Assembly (NCBI GenBank): GCA_014647935.1
Contig: BMQD01000013.1
Location: 178,694 to 242,693, forward strand
DNA: 64,000 nt
From: Planomonospora parontospora
Lineage (GTDB): Bacteria > Actinomycetota > Actinomycetes > Streptosporangiales > Streptosporangiaceae
Reading direction: 5' to 3'
The notes beneath the pieces were generated by a model that had not been told where the DNA came from, did no database searches, and saw nothing but the letters and a program-made list of their open reading frames with translations. Both the position numbers and the translations under genes were made by a program. Of the stretch, positions 44,017 to 52,410 are shown piece after piece; the first letter of the stretch is position 1; each line of letters opens with the position of its first letter.

Positions 44017-44976
44017 ATGGATGTGGCGGTGCTGGCGTACGACGGCGTGTTCGACTCCGGGTTCGCGGCGATCCTGGACGTACTGCAGGCGGCCGGTTCG
44101 ATGCGCGAGGAGCTCCCGCAGCCGCCGCCCGCGTGGCGGGTGACCACGGTCGGCTTCGACCGGCAGGTCCGCACCGGCGCGGGGCATCTGGTGTCCTGCG
44201 CGCCGGTCGGCGAGGCCGGGCGGGCCGACCTGCTGATCGTGCCCGCGCTCGCCGAGCGCCGGCCCGACGCCCTCCTCGCCGAGGCGGGCGGGCCCGCGAC
44301 GGCGGAGGTGCGGCGGCTGCTGGCCGAGTCCCGCCAGCGGGGCGCCTCGGTCGCCTCCGCCTGCACGGGCACCTTCCTGCTGGCCGAGTCCGGGGTGCTC
44401 GACGGGCGGCGGGCGACCACCAGCTGGTGGCTGGCGCCGCATTTCCGGCCCCGCTATCCGAAGGTCACGCTCGACCAGACCCGCATGGTGACCGCCTCCG
44501 ACGGCGTGATCACGGCGGGCGCGGCCTTCGGCCACGTCGACCTGGCCCTGGCGGTCGTGCGGATGAGCAGCCCCGCCCTGGCCGATCTCGTCGCCCGCTA
44601 CCTGGTGATCGACGAGCGGCCGTCGCAGTCGGCCTACACCATCCCCGGCGCGCTCGCCCAGCACGATCCGACCGTCGCCGCCTTCGAGCGCTGGATCCGC
44701 GCGCGCCTGGACCAGCCGCTCAGCATCGCCGACGCCGCCGGTGCGCTCGGTGTCGGCGAGCGGACCCTCCAGCGGGCCGTACGCCGCGTCATGGGCACCT
44801 CGCCGGTACGGTTCGTCCAGGATCTGCGCGTCGAGCAGGCCCGCCACCTGCTGCGCACCACCGACCTGTCCATGGAGTCCATCGCCCGCAGGGTCGGCTA
44901 CGAGCATCCGGGCACGCTGCGCGTCCTGCTGCGCCGCCGTACCGGAAGCACGGTCGCGGATCTGCGCGGCCGGTGA
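44017..44976 (+). CDS. GlxA-family AraC-type regulator (DJ-1/PfpI-like domain plus HTH)
   Basis: A 319-residue regulator. The N-terminal GATase1-like domain (DVAVLAYDGVFDSGFAAILDVLQ, SVASACTGTFLLAESG with a nucleophile-elbow-like Cys, RRATTSWWLAPHF) is followed by an AraC HTH pair: PLSIADAAGALGVGERTLQRAVRRVMGTSPVRFVQDLRVEQARHLL and ESIARRVGYEHPGTLRVLLRR. Divergent from the ABM-domain gene and probably activates it. The start ATG 44017 is preceded by TACCGT at seven bases. Confidence 0.9.
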   Translation: MDVAVLAYDGVFDSGFAAILDVLQAAGSMREELPQPPPAWRVTTVGFDRQVRTGAGHLVSCAPVGEAGRADLLIVPALAERRPDALLAEAGGPATAEVRRLLAESRQRGASVASACTGTFLLAESGVLDGRRATTSWWLAPHFRPRYPKVTLDQTRMVTASDGVITAGAAFGHVDLALAVVRMSSPALADLVARYLVIDERPSQSAYTIPGALAQHDPTVAAFERWIRARLDQPLSIADAAGALGVGERTLQRAVRRVMGTSPVRFVQDLRVEQARHLLRTTDLSMESIARRVGYEHPGTLRVLLRRRTGSTVADLRGR

Positions 44977-45040
44977 ACCGGGACCGGCGGTGACCGTCCG
45001 GTGGAACCCGCGCCGGCCGGTCCCCGGGTATCGGCCCGGG

Positions 45041-45862
45041 TCAGGCCGCCAGGAGGACGGCGAACGTGCCGATGATCATGAACGGGCCGAAGGGGATCTC
45101 GCTCCTGCGGTTCGCGCGGCGGGCGAGCAGCAGCGCCCCGCCGTACAGGCCGCCCGCCAGGAAGCCCAGGAAGGCGCCGGCGACCAGGACGTCCCAGCCG
45201 AACCAGCCCAGCGCCGTGCCCAGGCTCGCCGCGAGTTTGACGTCGCCCAGCCCCATGCCGGCCGGGTTGACCAGGAACAGCACCAGGTAGAAGACGGCCA
45301 GCGCCAGGCCGCCCAGCCCCGCTCCGGCCAGGTCGTCCCACCGGCCGCCGGCCGCGGCGGCCGCCGTGAGCGGGACGGCGGTGCCGAGGTAGGCGGCGAG
45401 GGTGAACCGGTCGGGCAGCCGGTGGACGGCCGCGTCGACGAAGGCCAGCAGGACGCAGACCGCGGCCAGCCAGCACAGGGCCAGCAGCTCCGCCGACCAC
45501 GCCACGACGGCGGCCGCCGACCGGTCCGGGAGGGGCCCGCCCGCCACCGCCCGCAGGGCGAGCACCCCCAGCGCCGCCGCCGTCAGCGCCTCCACCGCCA
45601 GCGGCGGCGGGCCGGGCCGTACGGCACGGGCGGCGCCGCCGGGTCCGGACCGGTGAGCGGGCTCAGGCTCCCAGCCGGGCTCCGGCCCGGATCCGGCTCC
45701 GGGCTCCGGCCCGGATTCCGCTCCGGATTCCGCTCCGGATTCCGCTCCGGATTCCGGTCCGGGCCGTTCTCCTCCGGGGACCGCGTACCGGACCACCAGA
45801 ACACGGGACCGCAGTCCGATCAGCAGACCGGCGAGGGCCGCGAGTGCGGGCACGAGGATCAC
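45041..45862 (-). CDS. Prepilin peptidase (type IV leader peptidase, A24 family)
   Basis: A 273-residue membrane protease from GTG 45862, which is preceded by TATGGT at six bases (leaderless type). Catalytic aspartates are in FVDAAVHRLPDRFT and GMGLGDVKLAAS, the A24 GxGD pattern. About seven helices. Only this peptidase gene is here; no Flp pilin or tad assembly genes are adjacent. A disordered region near residues 33-70 (repeat ESGA/EPGW) is inserted between helices 1 and 2. It would trim prepilin-like signal peptides at the inner face of the membrane. Confidence 0.85.
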   Translation of the reverse strand: MILVPALAALAGLLIGLRSRVLVVRYAVPGGERPGPESGAESGAESGAESGPEPGAGSGPEPGWEPEPAHRSGPGGAARAVRPGPPPLAVEALTAAALGVLALRAVAGGPLPDRSAAAVVAWSAELLALCWLAAVCVLLAFVDAAVHRLPDRFTLAAYLGTAVPLTAAAAAGGRWDDLAGAGLGGLALAVFYLVLFLVNPAGMGLGDVKLAASLGTALGWFGWDVLVAGAFLGFLAGGLYGGALLLARRANRRSEIPFGPFMIIGTFAVLLAA

Positions 45863-46059
45863 CGACCGACCATAGTCCGGGCGGAGCCCCCCTGTCCCCC
45901 GGTCGCCGGCGCACCGGCGTCCCGGGCCCCGCACGGCCGCGGCGCGGGGCACCGGCCCGCCCCCGGCCGCCGGTCCGCATGACGTTCGAGGTCATTGACG
46001 CCCGCCGCGACGATCATGGAGTCTGGAGGTCACTCCTACCCCGGGGAGGGCCGGATCAC

Positions 46060-47058
46060 GTGGACAGCAGGGACCGCTTCGCACGGCTGCCGGTCGTCAT
46101 CGCGTCGCTGGTCCTGCTGCCCGTCCTGCTGGAGTTCCTCGCGTGGTACATCGAGGGCGAGGAGTACGACACCGCCCGCGCCGTCACGGTCGTCGGGGTG
46201 ATCGTGACGCTCGCCGCGATCGCCACGGTGCTCGGCCGGATCCGGGCCCGGCTCCCGGTGCTGATGGTGGCCGCGCTGACGGTCACCGCCGCGGGCGAGG
46301 CCGCGCTGGGGTTCGCCGCCGCGTTCGGCCCGGTGCTCTGGCGGGGCTCGGTCCCGGGCGAGCTGCACGGGCTCGTCACCACAGGGGTCAGCGCCTTCGC
46401 CTTCGCCACCGGCGTCTACCTGATGGTCCAGTACAACCGGGGCCTGTACCTGCCGTACCTGGAGGCCGGGATGGGCCCGCTGCCGACCGCCACCAAGCGG
46501 AAGGTGATCGGCGAGTCGGAGATCCTGATCCGCACCGTGCCGGACATCGGCCCGGCGGTGGAGAAGGCGCTCGGCAGCTGCGTCTCCATGGTCGACCAGG
46601 ACGACCTGCACTTCGTCGCCTACTACGCCGGCGGGCGGTGCTGCTTCTACACCGACGTGCTCGACGACGCCGACCTGGCGCACTTCTTCCACGACACCGC
46701 CCAGGAGGAGCGCCGGGAGCTCTACCTGAAGGCCGGCAACCAGCTCAACTGGCTCACCGGCAGGCTCAACAACCAGTTCCGGCGGATCGAGGGCGGCACC
46801 CTCATCCGGACCGTGCTCGACCTCGAGCGCGGCGCGCTGTACCTGTACTGGGTCGACGAGGCCCGCTACCTGGTCGGGATGACGCTCGACCAGCGCAAGG
46901 TGGACGTCGCCGACGACAAGATGGCCCGGCTCGTGGACATGATCCGCGGCCACTTCACCCTTCCCCCGATCAACCAGCGCGAGCGCCCCCCGAAGCCGGG
47001 GGGCCACCTGCGGTCCGTCGTCCCGAGGAGTGAGCATTGGCCCGAATCGGGCTCCTGA
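46060..47058 (+). CDS. Membrane protein with large cytosolic domain, unrecognised
   Basis: A 332-residue protein from GTG 46060 (VDSRDRFARLPV), where GGAGGGCCGGATCAC precedes it; an upstream ATG 45979 would extend it by 27 residues. Three N-terminal helices (about 10-95) are followed by a soluble domain (about 145-332) with features like VSMVDQDDLHFVAYYAGGRCCFYTDVLDDADLAHFF and TLIRTVLDLERGALYLYWVDEARYLVGMTL. No family recognised. It overlaps the next gene by 22 bases, so translation is coupled with the antiporter; a regulatory or accessory subunit is plausible. Confidence 0.75.
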   Translation: MDSRDRFARLPVVIASLVLLPVLLEFLAWYIEGEEYDTARAVTVVGVIVTLAAIATVLGRIRARLPVLMVAALTVTAAGEAALGFAAAFGPVLWRGSVPGELHGLVTTGVSAFAFATGVYLMVQYNRGLYLPYLEAGMGPLPTATKRKVIGESEILIRTVPDIGPAVEKALGSCVSMVDQDDLHFVAYYAGGRCCFYTDVLDDADLAHFFHDTAQEERRELYLKAGNQLNWLTGRLNNQFRRIEGGTLIRTVLDLERGALYLYWVDEARYLVGMTLDQRKVDVADDKMARLVDMIRGHFTLPPINQRERPPKPGGHLRSVVPRSEHWPESGS

Positions 47059-48068
47059 TCGCCGTCGTCGCCGCCGGCTGGCTGGCCGCCGAGCTCGGCG
47101 GGCTGGACGGCCTCGAGCACTCCACCGCCTACGTGCTGTTCAGCAGCCTGCTGCTGGCCATCGGCCTGTACGGCAGCACGCACGGCATCGACCGGGCCGA
47201 GGCCAGGGAGCACACCCGGCTGATCGTGCTGGCGGTCACGGTCGGGGTGGTGCTGAAGACGGCGTTCATCGCCGGGGTGGTCTACCTCGTCTCGGGTGAC
47301 CCGCGCGCCCTGATCATGGCGGTGGTGGTCGCGCAGATCGACCCGCTCTCGGTCGCCTCCGTGATGAAGGACGACCGGCTCTCCGCGCGGGCCAAGACGA
47401 TCCTCGGCGCGTGGTCGTCCTTCGACGACCCGGTGACGATCATCCTGGCGGTCTACGCGGCGGCGCTGGTGCGGGGCTCGGGCGGAGGCGGCCTGTCGGT
47501 GGCCTACTTCGCCGACCTGGGGCTGAACGCGCTGTTCGCGCTGGTCGCCTACCTGGTGTGGCGGCTGGTCAGGAACGCCCCGCCGGTGCTCAGCTATCTG
47601 GCGGCGGCCGGCGCGGTCGTGTCGGCCGCGTGGAGCTCCCTCATGCTGGGCCTGGCGGCGGCGGGCCTCTATCTCCGGCTGCCGGACTCGCGCTGGCTGC
47701 TGCGGGCGGTGAGCGCCGCGTTCGCGCTCTCGGCGTTCCTGATGGGGCTGCTGCTGGTGGGCGGCACGAGCCTCGGCATGGGCGTGCTGCTCGGCCTGGC
47801 CGCTTTCGCCGCGCAGATGGTCGCGGCGCTGGTGCTCACCCACGGCCTGCCGGTGGCCGACCGGGTGCACCTGGGGCTGGCCCAGCAGAACGGCGTCACC
47901 GCGGTGATCCTCGCCCTGGTCTTCGAGCGCGACTTCGGCGGTTTCGTCGCCGTGGTCGCTCCGGCGATCCTGACGATCAACCTCGTCCACGCGGCGGCCA
48001 ACCGAGCCGCCGACGCCTGGGGGCCGGGGCGGGGGGCTCGGGGGCCTGTTCCATCCGCGCCACGGTGA
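47037..48068 (+). CDS. Cation/proton antiporter-like membrane protein
   Basis: A 343-residue protein from TTG 47037 with AGGAG about seven bases upstream, overlapping the preceding gene. About ten helices; the motif AQIDPLSVASVMKDDRLSARAKTILGAWSSFDDPVTIILAVY resembles the CPA/NhaP core with paired Asp. Size is below a typical NhaP (about 500 residues), so it is a compact member. Its end overlaps the convergent SseB-like gene by 92 bases. Expected role: ion/proton exchange in the plasma membrane, probably with the upstream membrane protein. Confidence 0.8.
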   Translation: MARIGLLIAVVAAGWLAAELGGLDGLEHSTAYVLFSSLLLAIGLYGSTHGIDRAEAREHTRLIVLAVTVGVVLKTAFIAGVVYLVSGDPRALIMAVVVAQIDPLSVASVMKDDRLSARAKTILGAWSSFDDPVTIILAVYAAALVRGSGGGGLSVAYFADLGLNALFALVAYLVWRLVRNAPPVLSYLAAAGAVVSAAWSSLMLGLAAAGLYLRLPDSRWLLRAVSAAFALSAFLMGLLLVGGTSLGMGVLLGLAAFAAQMVAALVLTHGLPVADRVHLGLAQQNGVTAVILALVFERDFGGFVAVVAPAILTINLVHAAANRAADAWGPGRGARGPVPSAPR

Positions 48069-48555
48069 CCCCGCTGTCGGGGCCCAGCTGATCGAGGGTC
48101 CCGGACCGCACGGCGGCGAACGCGGCGAGCACGCCGCCCTCGATCACGAACGGCACCGGCCCGGCGACGTCGACCACCACGGCGGCGGCGCCCTCGGTCA
48201 CCGCGGCCTGGCAGACCTGGGGCGTCGTGGACTGGATGGGCCGGGCGTCCGGGCGCCAGAGCCGCAGCGGCTCGGCCCCGGTGAAGGCGAGCACCGCCTC
48301 CCGGCCGTCCCTGCCGACGAGCTTCGGCAGGGCCATCTCGCTCTCCTTCTCCTGCCGCAGGCCGTGCTCGCCGACCTCCGAGGAGGTCAGCAGCGCGACC
48401 ACCGGGACCAGGAGCCGGGCGCCGCTCAGCGCGGCGATCACCTCGGCCGCGCCGGCCGTGCCCGCGGCGTGGGCGGCGAGCGCGGACGCCACGGCGGCGT
48501 CGGAGCCGCCGTCGTCTCCGGGGACCAGGGGCTGCGGAATGGTCGGCACGAACAT
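47977..48555 (-). CDS. SseB-family protein
   Basis: A 192-residue soluble protein: residues 1-140 match the SseB-type fold (VIAALSGARLLVPVVALLTSSEVGEHGLRQEKESEMALPKLVGRDGREAVLAFTGAEPLRLW). Start: ATG 48555, though GTG 48549 (two codons later) sits eight bases after TAGGGT and may be the leaderless start. The C-terminus (PAPRRRRLGWPPRGRG) runs 92 bases into the antiporter gene on the other strand, so part of it may be non-essential. Function unknown; in other bacteria such proteins are secretion- or stress-linked. Confidence 0.7.
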   Translation of the reverse strand: MFVPTIPQPLVPGDDGGSDAAVASALAAHAAGTAGAAEVIAALSGARLLVPVVALLTSSEVGEHGLRQEKESEMALPKLVGRDGREAVLAFTGAEPLRLWRPDARPIQSTTPQVCQAAVTEGAAAVVVDVAGPVPFVIEGGVLAAFAAVRSGTLDQLGPDSGVTVARMEQAPEPPAPAPRRRRLGWPPRGRG

Positions 48556-48707
48556 TCACCCTACCGGCGGCGTCATAAGGACCGGGACGCGCGGTTCCGG
48601 TGTCCCGGGCGGATCGGGACGCCCGCCCCGGGCGCCCGGGACCGGGGACGGGTGACGATGCCCCGCAGACGATGCCCCTCGACGGAGGAGACGGAAAGGT
48701 GAGGACG

Positions 48708-48833
48708 ATGCCGGACACGGCCGGAAGCGGTACCCGGATCGGCGAGCCGCAGCTCGCCCGGGCCGCCCGCTACGCGGTCGAGGCCCTGTTCTTCGTGGGG
48801 ACCCTCGGAGTCGTCTACGCGCTCTGGAGCTGA
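48708..48833 (+). CDS. Small single-helix membrane protein
   Basis: A 41-residue product from ATG 48708 (MPDTAGSGTRIGEPQLARAARYAVEALFFVGTLGVVYALWS) with GAGG just upstream; GTG 48699 is an alternative start preceded by GGAGGAG. The C-terminal half is a single membrane helix. The hydrophilic N-terminus is in the cytoplasm. A helper or stress-related small protein; no family is recognised. Lies between the SseB-like gene and the convergent amidohydrolase gene. Confidence 0.55.
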   Translation: MPDTAGSGTRIGEPQLARAARYAVEALFFVGTLGVVYALWS

Positions 48834-48902
48834 CCCGCCGCCGTGCCGTACGGCCCGCCGACGGAGGCCCGGCCCGGGCGGGACCGGGCCGGGCGGCGGA
48901 CG

Positions 48903-50003
48903 TCAGCCGAGGTCGGCGATGGCGGCCACCGGGCCGCCGCCGCTGGGGCCCTGGTGGACCGCGGCGACGCTGACGAAGACGGCGGGGTCGCCGGTGACGC
49001 TGGCCGCGACGCCGCCGACGGTGGCCTTGATCTGGCGGTGCCAGTGCACGTCGGAGTCGTCGAGCATGATGTTGCGGCGGCCCCGGACGCTGCCGGAGGG
49101 GTCGGCTTCGCACTTCATGAAGACGTTGACCAGGCGACCCTTCAGGTCGGACGGGTGCGGGCGCTCCGGCAGGTCGATGCCGCTGGAGCGGATCGCCTCC
49201 CAGATGCCGTCGGCGTCCAGCGCGTCCTTCATGACCGAGTGGCCGATGCGGTAGCGCCCGCCGATGCCGCGGACGTTGCCGACGACGACGATCTGGGCCC
49301 GGTCGAGCTCGACGCCGCTGGAGCAGGACGCCACGGAGGAGTACAGCGACAGGTCCCGGTGGATCTGGTCGGCCCGGGGCATCTCGATCTCACCGAGGGC
49401 GACGGCGATGCCGAGCGCGGTGGTGGAGTTGGAGATGTCCATGGACGGGCCGGTGTCCTCGGTCACCACGTCCCTGCCGCGCGACTTGGCGTCGTTGATG
49501 GTGGCCAGGGTCAGCAGCGGCGTCTTGGTCTGCACGTAGTGCACGTCGGCGGGGTCGTCGATCCCGGCGGCCTTCATGGCCTCGCGCACCCCGGCGGCGA
49601 CCTTCTCCACCATGGCGGGGCGGCCGATGTCCTCGGGCAGGATGACGTCGCTCATCGCGATCCCGACGCTGAGGCGCGGTTCGTCGCCCGGTGCGGCGTC
49701 CGGGCCGGGGTCCGTCGTGGCGAAGATCGTGGCGTGCGGACTGAGCACGCCGTCGGTGCCGCCGGACCACACCAGCGGCACGCTCTCGGGGGCCGGGTGG
49801 CCCTTGGCCGCGAGCACCTCGCGGAAGGCCCGGTCGGCGAGGATGCGGGTGTAGTCGTTCACGCCGCCGTTGCCCTCGGTCTTGCCGATCACCGCGAGCA
49901 CCCGGTGCGCCTCGATCACCCCGTCGTCGATCAGCCTCTCCAGCCCGGAGGCGTCGGTCACGCTCTCGATGGCCACCTTGCGCACTTCAATCGGTTCCGG
50001 CAT
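48903..50003 (-). CDS. Ring-opening amidohydrolase (barbiturase/cyanuric acid hydrolase family)
   Basis: A 366-residue enzyme of the AtzD/barbiturase fold, which has three structural repeats. Family motifs include [61 protein letters not shown] and [18 protein letters not shown]. It hydrolyses cyclic amides such as cyanuric acid or barbiturate to a linear product. Located 27 bases after a carbamate kinase gene in the same operon. Which ring is used is not decidable from the sequence here; the carbamate kinase suggests carbamoyl phosphate chemistry downstream. Cytosolic. Confidence 0.92.
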   Translation of the reverse strand: MPEPIEVRKVAIESVTDASGLERLIDDGVIEAHRVLAVIGKTEGNGGVNDYTRILADRAFREVLAAKGHPAPESVPLVWSGGTDGVLSPHATIFATTDPGPDAAPGDEPRLSVGIAMSDVILPEDIGRPAMVEKVAAGVREAMKAAGIDDPADVHYVQTKTPLLTLATINDAKSRGRDVVTEDTGPSMDISNSTTALGIAVALGEIEMPRADQIHRDLSLYSSVASCSSGVELDRAQIVVVGNVRGIGGRYRIGHSVMKDALDADGIWEAIRSSGIDLPERPHPSDLKGRLVNVFMKCEADPSGSVRGRRNIMLDDSDVHWHRQIKATVGGVAASVTGDPAVFVSVAAVHQGPSGGGPVAAIADLG

Positions 50004-50030
50004 CCCGGCCGCCTCTCCGTCCTAGGGGTT

Positions 50031-50939
50031 TCACTTTCGCACCACGGTTCCGGTCTCCCCGGCGACCGCCGCTCCGATGCCCTCCAGCGAGGTGATCACC
50101 GCCCGGTCGCCGCCGTGCTCGACGAAGCGCAGGGCGGCCTCCACCTTCGGGCCCATGCTGCCCCCGGCGAAGTGGCCGGCCGCCTGCAGTTCCCGGAGGC
50201 CGGCGGCGGTGACCGCACCGATCGGGCGGGCGGCGGGCGTGCCGAAGCCGGTCCAGGCGCAGGGCACGTCGGTGGCGATCACCAGGGTGGCCGCCCGGAC
50301 GGTCCGGGCCAGCAGGGCGGCGGCGAGGTCCTTGTCGACGACGGCCTCGACCCCGGCCAGCCTCCCGGAAGGGGTGCGGACCACCGGCACTCCCCCGCCG
50401 CCCGCCGCCACGACGACGAACCCGGCGGCCATCAGCGCCGCCACCGCGGGCGCGTCCAGGATCTGCAACGGTTCCGGGGAGGCGACCACCCGGCGCCAGC
50501 CGCGCTCGAAACGGCGCCAGGTCTGGCCGAGCACTTCGAACCGGCGGGCCTCGTCCTCGGTGAAGTAGCGGCCGATCGGCTTGACCGGGTCGGCGAAGGC
50601 GGGGTCGGCGGGGTCGACGAGCGTGCGGGTCACCACGACGGCGGCGCGGCCCTCCAGGGCGTTGAGGACGAGCGTGCCGATCGTGGCCTGGGTCTGCGCG
50701 CCGCACCAGTCGAGCGGCACCGGCGGCACGACGTCGGCGGCGAGCTGGTTCTTCAGCACCAGGTTGCCGACCTGGGGGCCGTTGCCGTGGGTGAGGACCA
50801 CCTGGTGACCGGCCGCGAGCAGCGCCGCGACGTGGCCCATCGCCCCCTCGACCGCACGGCGCTGGTCGCCGGGGGAGGCGCTCCCGTCCGAGGCCGTCAT
50901 GGCGTTGCCGCCGAGCGCGATCAGCACACGTTCACCCAC
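50031..50939 (-). CDS. arcC: Carbamate kinase
   Basis: A 302-residue kinase that makes ATP from carbamoyl phosphate and ADP (or the reverse). Signatures are LIALGGNAM (about 6-14), VVLTHGNGPQVGNLVL, VVAAGGGGVPVVRTP and DKDLAAALLARTV. Start GTG 50939 is preceded by TACCGT at seven bases, a leaderless-type start. It is the first gene of an operon with the ring-opening amidohydrolase; there is no arginine deiminase or ornithine transcarbamylase nearby, so the carbamoyl phosphate source is not the arginine deiminase route. Confidence 0.93.
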   Translation of the reverse strand: MGERVLIALGGNAMTASDGSASPGDQRRAVEGAMGHVAALLAAGHQVVLTHGNGPQVGNLVLKNQLAADVVPPVPLDWCGAQTQATIGTLVLNALEGRAAVVVTRTLVDPADPAFADPVKPIGRYFTEDEARRFEVLGQTWRRFERGWRRVVASPEPLQILDAPAVAALMAAGFVVVAAGGGGVPVVRTPSGRLAGVEAVVDKDLAAALLARTVRAATLVIATDVPCAWTGFGTPAARPIGAVTAAGLRELQAAGHFAGGSMGPKVEAALRFVEHGGDRAVITSLEGIGAAVAGETGTVVRK

Positions 50940-51060
50940 AGGGGCGACGGTAGCCGCCCGCCGGGCACCGGCTCATGGGCACTCGTTGCCCAAGGAACGG
51001 GTGCTCTTCGACAGGACTCGCCACCCCTGGCCGACACCACCGCCTCGGCCGACCCCACCA

Positions 51061-51164
51061 CTCCGGCACCCGCCAACCCCGGCGAGCGTCACCGCTCCGA
51101 CACCCGCCACCCCGGCCGACCTCACCGCTCCGGCACCCGCCCGCCGTCCCGGCCGACGTCACCG
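51061..51164. repeat. Three degenerate 33-37-bp repeats
   Basis: Units beginning CTCCG(G/A)CACCCGCC run at 51061-51094, 51095-51127 and 51128-51164. They lie upstream of arcC and encode the last residues of the membrane protein whose stop is at 51122. Degenerate spacing argues against a CRISPR array. Confidence 0.6.
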
Positions 51165-52279
51165 CTTCCCGCCGGCGGCCGCGTCTCCCGGGCGGGGACG
51201 GTCTCCGGGGGCGATCCGCAGCGCCTGCACCCGCCCCGCCTGCGCAGGTGGTACCCGAGCGTGGCGACACCGAGCGCGACGGCCCACAGGGGCCAGTAGG
51301 CCATCGGATTGACCAGCCAGGCGGCCGGGTCGCCCCAGTCGGTGATGCGCACCATCATGGCGCCGGCCGACGCCAGCACGACCGTGACCAGCGAGGCGAA
51401 CCCGACGGGGAAGGCCGGGGGCACCCGCCGACCGGCCAGCCCCACCACCCAGCGGGGCCAGACCTCCCCCCAGCGCTGCGTCAGCCCGAGCGTGAGGATC
51501 CCGCCGAGCATCGCCAGCGTCGCCAGCGCCGCCCCTCCCCAGACCAGTCCGCTGCGGTGGAGCTCCTCGAGTTCCCGTTCGGAGATCAGCAGCGGGACGC
51601 CCAGCGCCCACGCCCACCGCACCGCGGCGTACAGCAGCGGCACGGCGAAGGCGACGTACGCCGCCCGGCGGCCCCACCGCTCCGCCGAGGCGGGGCTCGC
51701 CCAGCCGGCGGCCCGGCCCTCCACCCGGCCGCAGCCCTCGCAGGCGCCCCGGGTGCGCCGCTGGAACGCCAGCGCCGCGGCTCCCCACAGCACTCCGCCG
51801 GCCAGGCAGACCAGCATGTTCACCACCGGCCACGGCAGTGCGACCTCGAAGTAGTCCGCGTCGGGCCAGCCCCACGGCGCCCCGATCAGGGCGATCGGCG
51901 CGTAGGCCAGCGCGAGCAGGACCCGCCCGTCGGGGACGAGCGCGGCCAGCGTGAAGGCGGCCGCCCAGGCGGGGGCGAGCACCACGGCGCGGAGGGCACC
52001 GCGCGGCCGTACCAGAGCGAGGAGCAGGGCCAGCAGTGCGCCCGCGGCTCCGAGGACCGCGATGACGGGGGCGGTCCCCGCCGCGGTCGCCGAGCCGAGG
52101 AGCGACTCCGCCCGCGCGTCGGGGACGTCGCCCTCCCCGAAGGGGAATCCGGGACCGCCGCGCGACCACCACAGCCCGAGCGCGCCGTAGCCGAGCGACC
52201 ACGCGCCCGCCGCGGGTGCCGCCCACCGGGCCCATCGGGTCTCTGTCCGATTGAGTGTCGTGTTCAGTGGCATGTCCAT
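51122..52279 (-). CDS. Integral membrane protein with two CxxC motifs
   Basis: A 385-residue protein from ATG 52279 (MDMPLNTTLNRTETRWARW). About ten helices; conserved small-domain patterns are CEGCGRVEGRA and CRRCGSPPETVP (two zinc-ribbon-like CxxC pairs). No family recognised. Divergent from a two-component system, with two identical inverted repeats in between; it is probably regulated by that system or senses with it. The C-terminus is built from degenerate Gly/Arg repeats. Confidence 0.7.
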   Translation of the reverse strand: MDMPLNTTLNRTETRWARWAAPAAGAWSLGYGALGLWWSRGGPGFPFGEGDVPDARAESLLGSATAAGTAPVIAVLGAAGALLALLLALVRPRGALRAVVLAPAWAAAFTLAALVPDGRVLLALAYAPIALIGAPWGWPDADYFEVALPWPVVNMLVCLAGGVLWGAAALAFQRRTRGACEGCGRVEGRAAGWASPASAERWGRRAAYVAFAVPLLYAAVRWAWALGVPLLISERELEELHRSGLVWGGAALATLAMLGGILTLGLTQRWGEVWPRWVVGLAGRRVPPAFPVGFASLVTVVLASAGAMMVRITDWGDPAAWLVNPMAYWPLWAVALGVATLGYHLRRRGGCRRCGSPPETVPARETRPPAGSGDVGRDGGRVPER

Positions 52280-52315
52280 GGCGACCAGCCTGGTCCGGGG
52301 CCGGGCTGGTCGCCC

Positions 52316-52375
52316 ATCCGCCATCCGGCGGATCCCGCGCGGCCGCGGCCCCCGACGATCCGCCGTTCGGCGGAT
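52316..52375. promoter_or_regulatory. Twin inverted repeats ATCCGCC-N4-GGCGGAT
   Basis: Two 18-bp sites, 52316-52333 and 52358-52375, have identical perfect 7-base arms around ATCC or GTTC; centres are 42 bases apart (four helical turns). They lie between the divergent membrane protein and histidine kinase genes, suggesting a dimeric regulator such as the response regulator encoded at 53475. TAGAGT (52398-52403) just downstream is the -10 of the kinase gene. Confidence 0.7.
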
Positions 52376-52410
52376 CCGCCCGCCGCCGCTTTCCTTCTAG
52401 AGTCCGTGCC

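Noticed and set aside
51001-51164. CRISPR array candidate from repeated CTCCGGCACCCGCC units
   Set aside because: Units are degenerate, of unequal length and lack distinct spacers, and there are no cas genes.
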